From Rachicladosporium sp. CCFEE 5018 (lineage: Eukaryota > Ascomycota > Dothideomycetes > Cladosporiales > Cladosporiaceae), in NCBI GenBank assembly GCA_002077045.2, contig KZ111140.1, forward strand, positions 2,333,732 to 2,397,731: a stretch of 64,000 nt of DNA. The letters are read 5' to 3'. The notes under the pieces are model-generated. The model had not been told where the DNA came from, did no database searches, and saw nothing but the letters and a program-made list of their open reading frames with translations. Shown here piece by piece: positions 34,101-43,597 of this stretch. The translations under genes were made by a program, and so were the position numbers. Positions within the stretch are counted from its first letter, which is position 1; every line of letters starts with the position of its first letter.

Positions 34101-34565
34101 GCTCAGGATCTGCGTCGTCAGACGACTCGTCGGCGTCTCGGGCAATGCTGTCTGCTCCGGATCCTCCTGATCCAGCAGCTCGTTATCCTTTTGGCTTGCG
34201 ACATTGAGATATGTGCCCAGAAATCGTACAGTCCGATCTCCCACCGCTTCAGACTTCTTCACCGCGAGAATACGAAGAATGATCCGAACCACCTCGCCGT
34301 TGAAGTCGGTCTGTTCGAAGTCCTCTGCTTGCTTGCCCTTCTTGTAGTTCACCGGCTCATAGCAACACGCTTCCTGTATCTTGCGCAAGCTGATCACACA
34401 CCTCCGGTGGCCTGCAGTAGACTTCTGCGCATCGCCGAAGACTCCGCAGATTGCGCGTCGCAGTGTTGTGTCCGCGCCTTCGTCCGGTATGTCGTGTGAT
34501 GGCGAGCTGTTGCGTCCTGATGAGCGGGCTGAGGCGCGTCCTCCTGTCACTATGCGACCGGGCAT
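31180..34565 (-). CDS. YCG1: Condensin complex subunit 3 (CAP-G, HEAT-repeat)
   Basis: Exons 34565-32475 and 32418-31180, 1109 residues. The intron is 56 nt and phase 0; its acceptor is the second of two candidates (tttgcag), joining CLLGK to NLAEENLTLFLH. The protein is all helical with HEAT-type repeats such as RLQAVYGLGRLAAEV and DPSAEVRRNLLLNLPLT. It matches fungal CAP-G/Cnd3 from the N-terminal LRRAICGVFGDAQKS onward. Acidic, serine-rich loops separate the repeats (EVEDDEQNDDSDSDNE; EEDSAQ), and the C-terminal tail is acidic and threonine/serine-rich, likely a phosphoregulatory region. With Brn1, Smc2/4 and Ycs4 it compacts mitotic chromosomes, and Ycg1 with Brn1 holds DNA. It is divergent from the cysteine synthase gene, 249 bp away. 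Confidence 0.95.
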
Positions 34566-34814
34566 TTTACTGAGGTTGGAAATAAGTCTTTGCAGAATCC
34601 TTCATCTACATAACGCTACAGATGAAAGCTCACCGCGGTATAGGGTTCGTCGATAAAGTGGACGACCATGTTGACGCGCAAAGTAAACAGCGGAGATAAG
34701 ACCCCCGCGACTCGGACATAAACGAATCACGTCAGAGCAGACCTCACTCGCGACGACGGATTCAATGAGGAGACAGGGCATCGCCACTGCATCAATTTGT
34801 GTCGTTCTCCCGCA

Positions 34815-36026
34815 ATGTTCGCGCGCAATGCTTTGCGGACAGCATCGAAGGCTTCCATAGGCGTATCGACGCGCTCAGCCACCTTCTCCGCAGCGAAGGT
34901 AGATGCCATGAGCCAACACAGCATCGGCATCTCCAAGGCGCAGGGCATTGCACATGATGGCTTCATCTCAGGTACGCTGTAGCGCCTGCTGGACATGAAC
35001 AGACCATTTACTGATCACAGCATCACAGCTATCGGCAATACGCCACTCATACGGCTAAAGAAGCTCTCAGAAGAGACAGGCTGTGAAGTCCTAGGCAAGG
35101 CAGAGTTCCAGAACCCCGGAGGCTCTGTCAAAGATCGAGCAGCCCTTTACGTCGTCAAGGATGCCGAGGAGAGAGGCTTGCTGAAGCCGGGCGGGACTGT
35201 AGTCGAGGGCACAGCCGGCAACACGGGCATTGGTCTTGCCCATGTGTGCAGATCGAAGGGTTACAAATGCGTGATCTACATGCCGAACACCCAGTCGCAA
35301 GGCAAGATCGATCTCTTGCGATTGCTTGGAGCGGATGTGCGACCTGTACCTGCTGTGGCATTCGAGAACCCGGAGAATTACAACCACCAAGCGAAGCGAT
35401 ATGCCGATACACTGGACAATGCTGTGTGGACAAACCAATTCGACAATACTGCAAATCGACAAGCGCATATCGAGACTACCGGACCAGAGATCTGGGCACA
35501 GACTGGAGGCAAGATTGACGCATTTACCTGCGCATCTGGCACGGCAGGCACCATCGCAGGCGTGACGAGGTACCTGAAGACGGTCTCCGAAGGTCGCGTT
35601 CAATGCTGGCTGGCAGATCCACCGGGCTCTGTCCTGTTCACCTACGTCTCGTCTGGCGGCAAACTCGTCGAGCGGAAAGGCAGTTCAATTACGGAAGGTA
35701 TTGGTCAAGGCCGGGTGACTGATAATCTGAAGCCTGATATCAACCTGCTGGACGGAGCTTTACACGTTGAGGATGCCAAGAGCATCGAGATGGTGTACCG
35801 GTGCCTCGATGAGGAGGGACTGTACCTCGGTGCGAGCAGCTGTCTGAATGTCGCTGCTGCAAGAGACCTGGCGCTGAAGCTCGGTCCTGGCAAGACCATC
35901 GTGACGATTCTTTGCGATGGTGCATACCGGTATGCCGAACGACTATTCAGCAAGAAGTGGCTGGCAGACAAGGGTCTCACTGAAGCAGTGCCGGAGCATC
36001 TACATAAGTACATAGTGCTGGACTAA
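34815..36026 (+). CDS. Cysteine synthase (O-acetylserine sulfhydrylase type), mitochondrial
   Basis: Exons 34815-34898 and 34983-36026, 375 residues. The short first exon encodes MFARNALRTASKASIGVSTR, a clear mitochondrial presequence, and splices (gtagat donor, tgtag acceptor, phase 0) onto RLLDMNRPFTDHS. Starting at the ATG at 34995 would lose it. The PLP enzyme core is complete: NPGGSVKDRAA with the Schiff-base lysine, the substrate loop EGTAGNTGIGLA, and the glycine-rich phosphate loop CASGTAGTIAGVT. The C-terminus ending KYIVLD is full length. It makes cysteine from O-acetylserine and sulfide, or an acceptor variant. Family assignment is certain; the exact substrate and the splice site are inferred from sequence alone. 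Confidence 0.88.
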
Positions 36027-36292
36027 GAGCTTCACAATTCGGCCACAGTGTTCAAGTATGCAATGTGAGTGTTTTTTTATAAGCACTAGCATCCACTGCC
36101 ATTCGTTGTCAGTACCAAGACGAATGGTAGGCATAATGAACCCTCCTTGAACATCTAATCTATCGACCACATCCTTTCATTCATCTTCTCAGATATCTTC
36201 ATCTTACCAACCTAGCTATGTCTGCAGCCCAGGCTACTCCTGAGAACCCTACTGTGCACTAACAAACCGGCCGCTTCACCCTCGATATCCCA

Positions 36293-36907
36293 ATGCGATC
36301 CCTGACCAGAGACACGGTCAACCCTACTTCGACATCACATGGCTCGACCAACGGCCTGGTATGGGGTACCGGAATCCTCTTACACGATGATCTCCCCGTC
36401 TCGCACAAAGGCGATCTCACGACCCTGACGATCTGCCACCCTCTGCACGCCGCAGACTGCGGTAGCAGGGAGGAGGCTGGGGTAAGAGAGCTTACGCGCC
36501 AGCTGAAGTACTTGCACGAGCCTTGTGTCGATGACTCGCTATTGGAACGGGAGCCGAGAGCCGTCAGTATCGCGGTACTAGAGGCTTTGGTTCAATCAGG
36601 CACTGGTGAAGATGCGGCGAATGTCTTGCAATCGGTCACATCAGCGCTCGGTCATCTGCGAGAGGTCGACACTTCCAATTTCCGGCTCGTACGACCTGTA
36701 CAGATCAAGGGAGAGGAGGGGAAGTGGAGATCAGTCAACAGTACCAGACACAAGGGTGAAATTGATAACAGGATCCATGATATGTTGGATCAGACGGTCG
36801 AGGAGACGCGGGAGGCTTGGATGAAGGCGATATTCGAGACGGGTGGGCCGGGGTATGAGCAGAATGTGGGTTCTGTGACAAGTCTGTCCACGCCTAGGGG
36901 GATTTAG
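36293..36907 (+). CDS. Hypothetical protein, start uncertain
   Basis: A 204-codon frame ending TAG 36905-36907. It is mixed helical and charged, for example EREPRAVSIAVLEALVQSG and IDNRIHDMLDQTVEETREAW. I recognise no domain. In the same frame an ATG lies at 36218 but a TAA at 36260-36262 separates it from the rest (MSAAQATPENPTVH, stop, QTGRFTLDIP), so either the gene starts at 36293, or there is a 5' exon, or the frame carries another nonsense codon. It follows the cysteine synthase gene by 266 bp on the same strand. Coding status is moderate. Confidence 0.5.
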   Translation: MRSLTRDTVNPTSTSHGSTNGLVWGTGILLHDDLPVSHKGDLTTLTICHPLHAADCGSREEAGVRELTRQLKYLHEPCVDDSLLEREPRAVSIAVLEALVQSGTGEDAANVLQSVTSALGHLREVDTSNFRLVRPVQIKGEEGKWRSVNSTRHKGEIDNRIHDMLDQTVEETREAWMKAIFETGGPGYEQNVGSVTSLSTPRGI

Positions 36908-37110
36908 ATGATATAGTCATACTACTGGTGATCTGGCTGCGGATGTGAACATCAATGCACCTCTTATGCATGCATCGGATTAACGTTACGCCGCCGTTCT
37001 TGCCTCAGACTGCAACACGCTCGAACTTTTGAAGCTGTGCCATTCTTGAACATTCTCTTCCTATATCTTCGACATTGGAGATTTACAGTACCTGTTGGAG
37101 TTTAGCGATC

Positions 37111-38036
37111 ATGGCGACTCCAGACAAGCCGGGGGCGAAGATGATGTCGTCCCGGCTCGCGACGATGAAGGTGAACCTCCTCTTGGGTTTCCACTGCAGG
37201 TAGATTCACAGCTGACTATCAATAGTTCATGCAACGCGCCAACGCATCTCCTCCCTCGACTCCTGGAACGCCCGACGAACCATCCGCCAAACGTCAGCGA
37301 CTGTCGAACGGGTCAGCGAACACCAGCCCGGCATCGACGCCGACACATCAGGATCGAGCAGTGCAGGCGGCGCAAGCACGAGAGGAGCAGATCAGGCAAG
37401 CGGTTCTCGAGCGTGAGGGCACGGCGAAGGGAGATACGAGGTGGTACCTGAGCGTACAGCAGTCCGCGACGCCAGCGGTGGACTCGCCTCTACGGATCGT
37501 GTCTGCTGGCTACTCTGCACTCGATGCCGGCTCTGCGCGCAAAGCAGAAGACGAGGCAGAAGATACTGCAGCACAGCCGAAGATAGTGACTGGGCGTATG
37601 AATTTTGGCTTCACTCGGAAACCTGTGGTATGTACGGCGAACATCGAGCTACTGAGCACAGCTTACAGTTTTGCAGAAAGTAGATGATGAGGAGCTTTCA
37701 TCGGCCTCGGAGTCTAACGATGACGATGACGAGGACGATTCAGACGATCCATCTGGTGCGAAGGCACTAATTCGTCAAGCACAACGCGAGGCAGGCGACA
37801 GAGCTCGCGCAGTGCGCAAGGCGCAAAAGAAGGCAGACGCTGCTGAGTCTGCTCGCTTAGCGGAGCTACGACGACACAAGGCGGTCGATCTGAACCGCGT
37901 CACGAGCATCTCTGGCACAGGCGCACCGCCATCAAAGTCGAACGCGGCAATGGAGTGCTTCAAGTGTGGTAAGAAGGGTCATGCGAAGCGTGACTGTCCG
38001 CAGCCACAGCAAAATGGGCGCAAGCGAGAGACGTGA
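37111..38036 (+). CDS. CCHC zinc-knuckle protein
   Basis: Exons 37111-37170, 37226-37627 and 37677-38036, 273 residues. The first exon encodes MATPDKPGAKMMSSRLATMK and joins FMQRAN in phase. A serine/proline-rich N-terminal part is followed by an acidic serine stretch (ASESNDDDDEDDSDD), a lysine/arginine/glutamate coiled segment, and one CCHC knuckle near the C-terminus, CFKCGKKGHAKRDC (C-x2-C-x4-H-x4-C), which binds single-stranded nucleic acid. A conserved but uncharacterised fungal type; an RNA-binding role is inference. Three exons keep the frame and all introns are GT-AG. Confidence 0.82.
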
Positions 38037-38891
38037 GTATCGAGACCATTGGTATTGATCATCATTGCTCGCTTGGGTAGCAGCATGCCACACCTGGTGA
38101 GACGCTCGAAGGTAGCACTTCGGACCGCAGCGCTGAGTGAACCTAAGGTTGTCATTCAGTCGCTTGATTGTGCTGCGCAGGAGCTGGTCCTAGTGCGGCC
38201 CGTGGCTCTGTGCGAGAGTTCGCGCGAGCCCGACCAGCTGAACACATGCGTTTTGGCTGCAGTTGCACCTGCACGGCTCGCGAAGTCAGTGGCCGCTACT
38301 TCGGCCGGGAACTATTCGATTATCGCATTGCTGAGCGGAGAGCACGAAACCTTTCCGGAAGTAACAGCCTGTTGTCTACTCGACCCGGACCGAGATGACT
38401 CGGTACGCCGTCGCTGAGCTCAAGCGCTCGTAGTGCAGTAGCACCCTGCCTGCTCGTGGAGCCTGAGCTGTTCGTCCAGATATCTAGTGGGACGCCTGTT
38501 GTAGGTTCGAATGTATTTATTCTACCACCCTTCACTTCTCCATACTTATCAATATTGACCTTGGAGCGTCTTTGGGTCGTTCCTGCCCAATGTGCCTTCA
38601 CTCGTACCTGACCTTCGGCTTGCAGCGGCACTCGGCACCCATCACTTCAATGTTACCGTTGCTGGAGTCACAGGACAATTTTACATTATCGTTATATCCA
38701 ATGTGCTGCTACCCGTTCGCTGAGCTCTGGCTTGAGGAACCTGAGCCACCACCGAGGCGAGTGAAGAGGAAGAAATCGAAGAAGCGACGTCCAAGTCATA
38801 ATCACGTGGTAAGCGCTCCCTCCCCTTGCCGTTCATATTATTGGACATCGTGGCCATCACTTCACTTCGACAAAACAACATTCACCACAAC
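38037..38891. other. Intergenic, no supported gene
   Basis: Leader and promoter region of the next gene. A basic stretch encoded at about 38757-38804 and a possible donor after it might belong to a 5' leader intron, but no exon can be proved. Confidence 0.5.
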
Positions 38892-39627
38892 ATGTCCGAT
38901 TCCGGATCCGACCACGAACATTTCGACATGCGCAACGAGCCAGCAGTCCCCGCCGATGGCTGCGATAGTCATAACGGCCTTCTTAGTCAAATCTACGTAC
39001 CTGCGGTCAAAGAGGCCACACCTCCGGCATCTCCTCGCTCACTGCACGCTGGACCACAGCTCGAACACTCGTTCACATACATGCCCTACCAGTATCACCC
39101 TCACACTTCGCCCTACGCTGCACAATTCATGCCACCACAAGGCGGGTACTATCAATACGTCCCAGCACCGACGGCACCGGCGCCACCAGCTGCACCAACA
39201 GCGCCGACTCCAGGCACTGCGGTTCCTGCCATCAAAGAAGGGTTGAGCTACACATATCACCCAGCTGGCGTGACTGACGGCTCTGCGGCCATGGCTACCA
39301 ACGTCTGGCTGGGGCGCACGAAGGCTGAAGTGGAGGACGACAACAAGAAGATTGCTGCCGTGGAGAAGGCATATGATAAGCGCACCATGGTGCCAACTGG
39401 GCTCCCCGATGATCAGATGTGCTGGGTGGTAGAGAATGATAAGAGTCACACGCTACGGTAAGCACGTGTAGCTGGCCTGTGAAGGTACGCGCTAATTGTG
39501 CCGCAGTCCCTTCGTCGCAATCAAAGACCTGAAGGGAGAATGGAAGAAAGATCCAAGGTATGAGGATAGTTGGTTCTTCGTGGTCGAGAGGGAGGAGAAG
39601 CGTGGGGAGAAAGCGAAGTCGAGATAA
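38892..39627 (+). CDS. Conserved fungal hypothetical protein
   Basis: Exons 38892-39457 and 39507-39627, 228 residues, phase 2 junction (R split) joining SHTLR to PFVAIKDLKGEW. The N-terminal half is disordered with a proline/alanine/threonine stretch and aromatic residues (YMPYQYHPHTSPYAAQF). The C-terminal half has a compact, probably folded element, NVWLGRTKAEVEDDNKKI to MCWVVENDKSHTLR to KDPRYEDSWFFVVEREEK. I do not recognise a family with a known function. It lies just before the GIY-YIG-like gene on the same strand, 127 bp away. Confidence 0.7.
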
Positions 39628-39754
39628 GGTTTGGACGCGCGCGTGAGTGGCGACATAGCTGCCTTGGTGCTCACCGCTACAAGCTGGCTGGTATGGCTTT
39701 GTGCTGGAACATGGAGTGTCCAGACATACACGTCGCGAGGGTAATGAGACCATC

Positions 39755-40964
39755 ATGGCGGGCAATGGTGATCTCGAGGACCTGCGCTCACTGGTCGACA
39801 AGCTTACAAGAGACCTCATCAGCATAGACGCTCCAGACTGGTACCTCAATCCCGATTACAGCATACTGCTAGCCGAAAGCGAAGAGATCTTCCGAGCAAC
39901 TCCCTTGCGCTTCGCTAATGGCCTCCTGGACGTCCTCCAAGCCGAGTCTCCGCCCTCATATGAGTACTTCCTAACACTTAAAGCGCCTAAGCGTGGACGG
40001 AAGTACTGGTGTGTGTATGTTGTCGTCCTCATGAAGGATGGTCACCCACCTGTGCTGTACATCGGATCTGGTACAAACGCCGCCAGTGGATGCAGCAGTC
40101 GTCTCTCTCAGTATGCGGACAAGAAGCACCGAGACTTACCTCGTTTTGTACGTCAAGCATACGATAACGGCTACGATCTCGCGAACATCGGCATGCTCGC
40201 ATATGCACCCATCCCGGTAGTGGACATCATCCCGTGCACGAATGCGTTTCATCGCTGTCGAAGCTCTTTTCACCAATGTCTTCCGTACGGCCTTCAAATC
40301 GATCATGGACGCACTCTGGGTTTCCCGACTACCATGGCCAGATTGCTCTGATGAGCGTGACTACATCCCGGCGAACTCACACACCGCACTCATGGAAGGC
40401 TGCGTTAGTGACCTGGCCTTGTCCGCAGAGGAACTGGTGATCCAGAATGAGCGTCGCAGGGTACGAAGGGCTCGCATGCATGCCGCAAGTAACAAGGCTC
40501 GTTACGAATCGGAACGGAGACGGGACATCAACGCCTGGAGAGCCATGGAGAACAGGAAGGCGCGTGCTTACATAAAAGCCAACAGAAGCGCTGCTAGGGC
40601 TCGCGGCAGACGAAGCAAGCACAAGGCTATCAAGGACAGAAGGTTCTTATGCGTGGACTGTGACGAGCCAAATGGCTCCTTGCACAATCTGCAGCGACAT
40701 CAGAACGGGAGGCCTCATCGAGATCAGGTCGCTATAAATGCGGGCGAGCTCACTGCAAAGGCACCAACCGAGAAGGCAGTCTACCAGCGCGATCGCATCG
40801 CTGCCGCGAAGGCGAACAAGACATACTACTGCGGCGTTTGCAGACACAATCCCGGGAAGCCGGAGTCGTTGGCTGGGCACAAGAAGAGCATGAAGCACAA
40901 TCGAAGAATGAAGGAAGCAGGTCTTGAGCCTGACTACCCTGAGGTCCTCGAAAACGACGAGTAG
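39755..40964 (+). pseudogene. GIY-YIG-like protein with two C-terminal C2H2 zinc fingers, frame break at 40241
   Basis: Two frames join at about 40241. The first (39755 on) encodes a GIY-YIG-type core: CVYVVVLM, VLYIGSGTN, CSSRLSQYADKKH, then DLANIGMLAYAPIPVVDIIPCT. The second frame starts RFIAVEALFTNVFRTAF directly after, continues through a basic helical region (ERRRVRRARMH, ENRKARAYIKANRSAARARG) and ends with two zinc-finger-like units, LCVDCDEPNGSLHNLQRHQN and CGVCRHNPG...GHKKSMKHNR. The switch needs removal of one A from the AA at 40241-40242, and no intron of usable size or phase fixes it. Either this is one base of sequencing or assembly error, a decaying gene, or a programmed shift. 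GIY-YIG domains are nucleases in many families; catalytic activity here is unproved. Start ATG 39755 gives MAGNGDLEDLRSLVDKL. Confidence 0.62.
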
Positions 40965-41242
40965 CAAATACTCAACAAGCGCGGCAGCTACGATACACGG
41001 GAGGAATTGGACGAGACACGAGGGACATGCGAGGCTGTGAGACGGGACACGGACGGACGATGAAGCGGTCGAGTTAGCTATGATCGAGTTTGCTCAAGGA
41101 AAGGAGAGCAGGTCTCGATGGTTGAAAGTCACGACAGAACAAGCAACATGTGGCGGAAGTTGCACTTAGCTCACGAGTTCTATGGACAACGGACCTGAAT
41201 GGTTTACTGTTGCTATGTACAAAGTATTTACAGACTACAACT

Positions 41243-42018
41243 CTACCTCTGCTCCAAGGGCTTGCCGGTGTTCGACTGATATGGCTCAGTCGATCCGGTC
41301 TTTGCGCTTCCCGAGATGAGGTGGCTGGGGGGTAAAGCGCCAGCAGCGTTCGTAGGCTCCAGAGGAAACGGCGTTGCTGGTAGGCTTTCGAGGTGCTTGC
41401 GGTGTCTGTTGTTGGCCTGTATACATGTCAGCCATTTGCCTCAGAATGCCTATCTTCCCAGCAGACTCACGTAAGGTACTCCGCAGTACGTGCACGATGC
41501 AATCTGTGGCTTGTCTGTGTTGATGAAGATCCTTGGGTGACCTAGTGGTCCTCCACCACCATCGCATGAGACCACCTTGTTCTTCGTCCATCGTACTGGC
41601 TGTTGATGAATGAGCTCCATTGCGGAGAGTGGTCGTGGCTGCACACACACTTCCGTTAGCTGCTGGCCTTCCCACACCACTACTCCTACCCGTGCGTGTG
41701 TACCTGATCCTCCATGATCGTCTGCTCAAACCTCGGCCCCACCATAGCCCTTTCGCGCGGCTGCTGCGATCTTGACCACACGCCTGATTTGTTCGGCGCC
41801 TGCATCACGCGCATCTTCTCGCCATCCTCCGGGTTCTCCTGTAGTGCTTTGTCGAAGCTACCCTCTGACGATGTGGGCATGGCATTGGTTGTGCCAATGG
41901 GTGATCGCGGATGACGACCTTTCGGATCGTTGGCTGGGATTGGGTTGTCGGTGGTAGTGCTATATGCACGGAGGCCATGAAGGCGCCGAGGCGCGAGTCT
42001 TGTTGATCGGACGAGCAT
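41243..42018 (-). CDS. Respiratory complex I 13-kDa Fe-S protein 6 (NDUFS6) subunit
   Basis: Exons 42018-41704, 41638-41471 and 41416-41243, 218 residues, both introns phase 0. It begins MLVRSTRLAPRRLHGLRAYS, a mitochondrial presequence; an ATG eight codons upstream (42042) is the alternative. The zinc-binding domain of the NDUFS6/13-kDa family is complete: VSCDGGGGPLGHPRIFINTD and then ASCTYCGVPY, giving Cys, His, Cys, Cys ligands. The C-terminus ANNRHRKHLESLPATPF ending GKPLEQR is a usual fungal end. The subunit sits in the matrix arm of complex I near the N-module and is needed for assembly. The frame through all three exons is clean. Confidence 0.92.
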
Positions 42019-42231
42019 TGTGGGTGGATATGTGTTGGGCACTGCTCAGGGACAAGTGAGGTTGAGAAAGCTGTCACCCGACTGGGCAGACCGTGAAGAT
42101 TGGCGCTTACGTAATGCTCGTCCCTCGACTGCATGAGATCCATCGTTTCTTGTCCCGTTGCTCTCGACTACCCATGGAACACCAATCGAAGATGAGCATG
42201 ACAACTGTCACTATCGAGACGGTAGACGTCA

Positions 42232-43232
42232 TCAGATCAGCACCTCATGACGTGTCGGTATAGCGACCATAGCGCCCTCCCGCGCCACCGTCTTGCTAGC
42301 CGCCATCGAGGCAAACGCCAACATCTCGTGATACTTGCCCTTCGCGCTTCCCAACTCTGCAAGCTTCGCAGCATACCCACCCAGGAACGTGTCTCCTGCT
42401 GCAGTAGTATCCACGACCCGCGTTCGTACGGCATCGACGTGATCCTGTTCCCCACTTTGAGTAGCATACAGTACGCCCTCGCCGCCTAACGTGATAATCA
42501 CCGCATCCCTCACGCCTTTAGAAAGGAATTGACGAAGCAATGGAGACAGCTCTGCCTGGGTTGACGCGTAGCCATGACGAGAAGCGCCTGCAAGCAGTCG
42601 TGCTTCGGTCTCGTTCATGATGAGGGTGTCGATGTCTCGGTAGGCAGCGTCCGGGATTGCTATTGCCGGCGCTGGGTTGAAGATGACATGCTTACCTTTT
42701 GCTCGTGCTAGGTACATGTTGTGCAATACCTGTCTCGCATTAGCAATGTGTCAACGGGCAAATCGTGCATTGAACTCACGACTTGCAACGGAATTTCCAA
42801 TTGAAACACACAGATCCCAGCCTCGTCCGGCACTAGGTCCCAGTCTGTCCCACGCGTCCTCCCGAACGCATGATTCGCCCCAGTTGCTAGCAAGATCCTG
42901 TTCTCTCCACTGGCCTCCTCCACAATGATGTTAGCAATACCAGTCTTTTGTCCTTCGGCCTTCCTCACACCACTTGCGTCGATCCCCTCCTTCTCCAGAG
43001 CGGCAATGTAGTCGGTCCCGAAGCTGTCGGTACCAACATTACCGACCATGGAGACTTTCGTGTCTGGGGTGGCGAGTCGAGCACATGCCACAGCTTGGTT
43101 CGCGCCTTTGCCCCCGAGACCAGTCTCGAATGACGTGGCTGTCAAGGTCTCGCCTGCTTCCGGTAGCCGTGAAGTACGCGTGATAAAGTCGACATTGAGT
43201 GATCCGATGACTGCTATGGGCGATGGAGTCAT
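42232..43232 (-). CDS. RBK1: Ribokinase
   Basis: Exons 43232-42780 and 42729-42232, 316 residues, phase 0. PfkB family: the N-terminal SLNVDFITR strand and GGKGANQAVACA substrate-binding loop, and the C-terminal signature DTTAAGDTFLGGYA, with Asp264 as catalytic base; the AAGD form is the usual one in ribokinases. It phosphorylates ribose to ribose-5-phosphate. The frame and junction are clean. It is the intact relative of the disrupted PfkB gene at 58.3 kb in the same window. Confidence 0.92.
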
Positions 43233-43597
43233 GACGAAACTTGCTCACGGGCAAAATAGTGAAGAGCCGGTGATGAAGGAAGTCAATTGACAAGAAAACA
43301 ATCAGTGCAGCATCAAGTCATGGCTGATCAAGGTGAGCCGCCGTACACTCATAGGGTCAAAGTATGGACGCATGGATCACACTGTGATATGGGATCCCAT
43401 TCCGTCGAAGAAGTACATAGATCGAATACATGCATTTGCGACTACAACCTCCCTATAGCTCCGCATCTCAACAAGTCTAGCACTATCTCCAACGCACCTT
43501 CCAGTGTACTCCTGAGCACCGGTGTTGATCATTCGATTCGTTGAGAAACACTGTCCATTTGGTGCTGTCTACACTAAACCTAAGAAATGTGATGGGT
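43233..43597. other. Intergenic between ribokinase and the next gene
   Basis: Holds the ribokinase promoter and the 3' flank of the large disordered-protein gene. Nothing else seen. Confidence 0.5.

Noticed and set aside
38500..38525. ggttcgaat resembling a tRNA T-loop box
   Set aside because: No acceptor stem, A-box or anticodon arm can be folded upstream.
40217..40263. A 47-nt intron explaining the GIY-YIG-like frame break
   Set aside because: Its phase does not lead into the frame of the second half.
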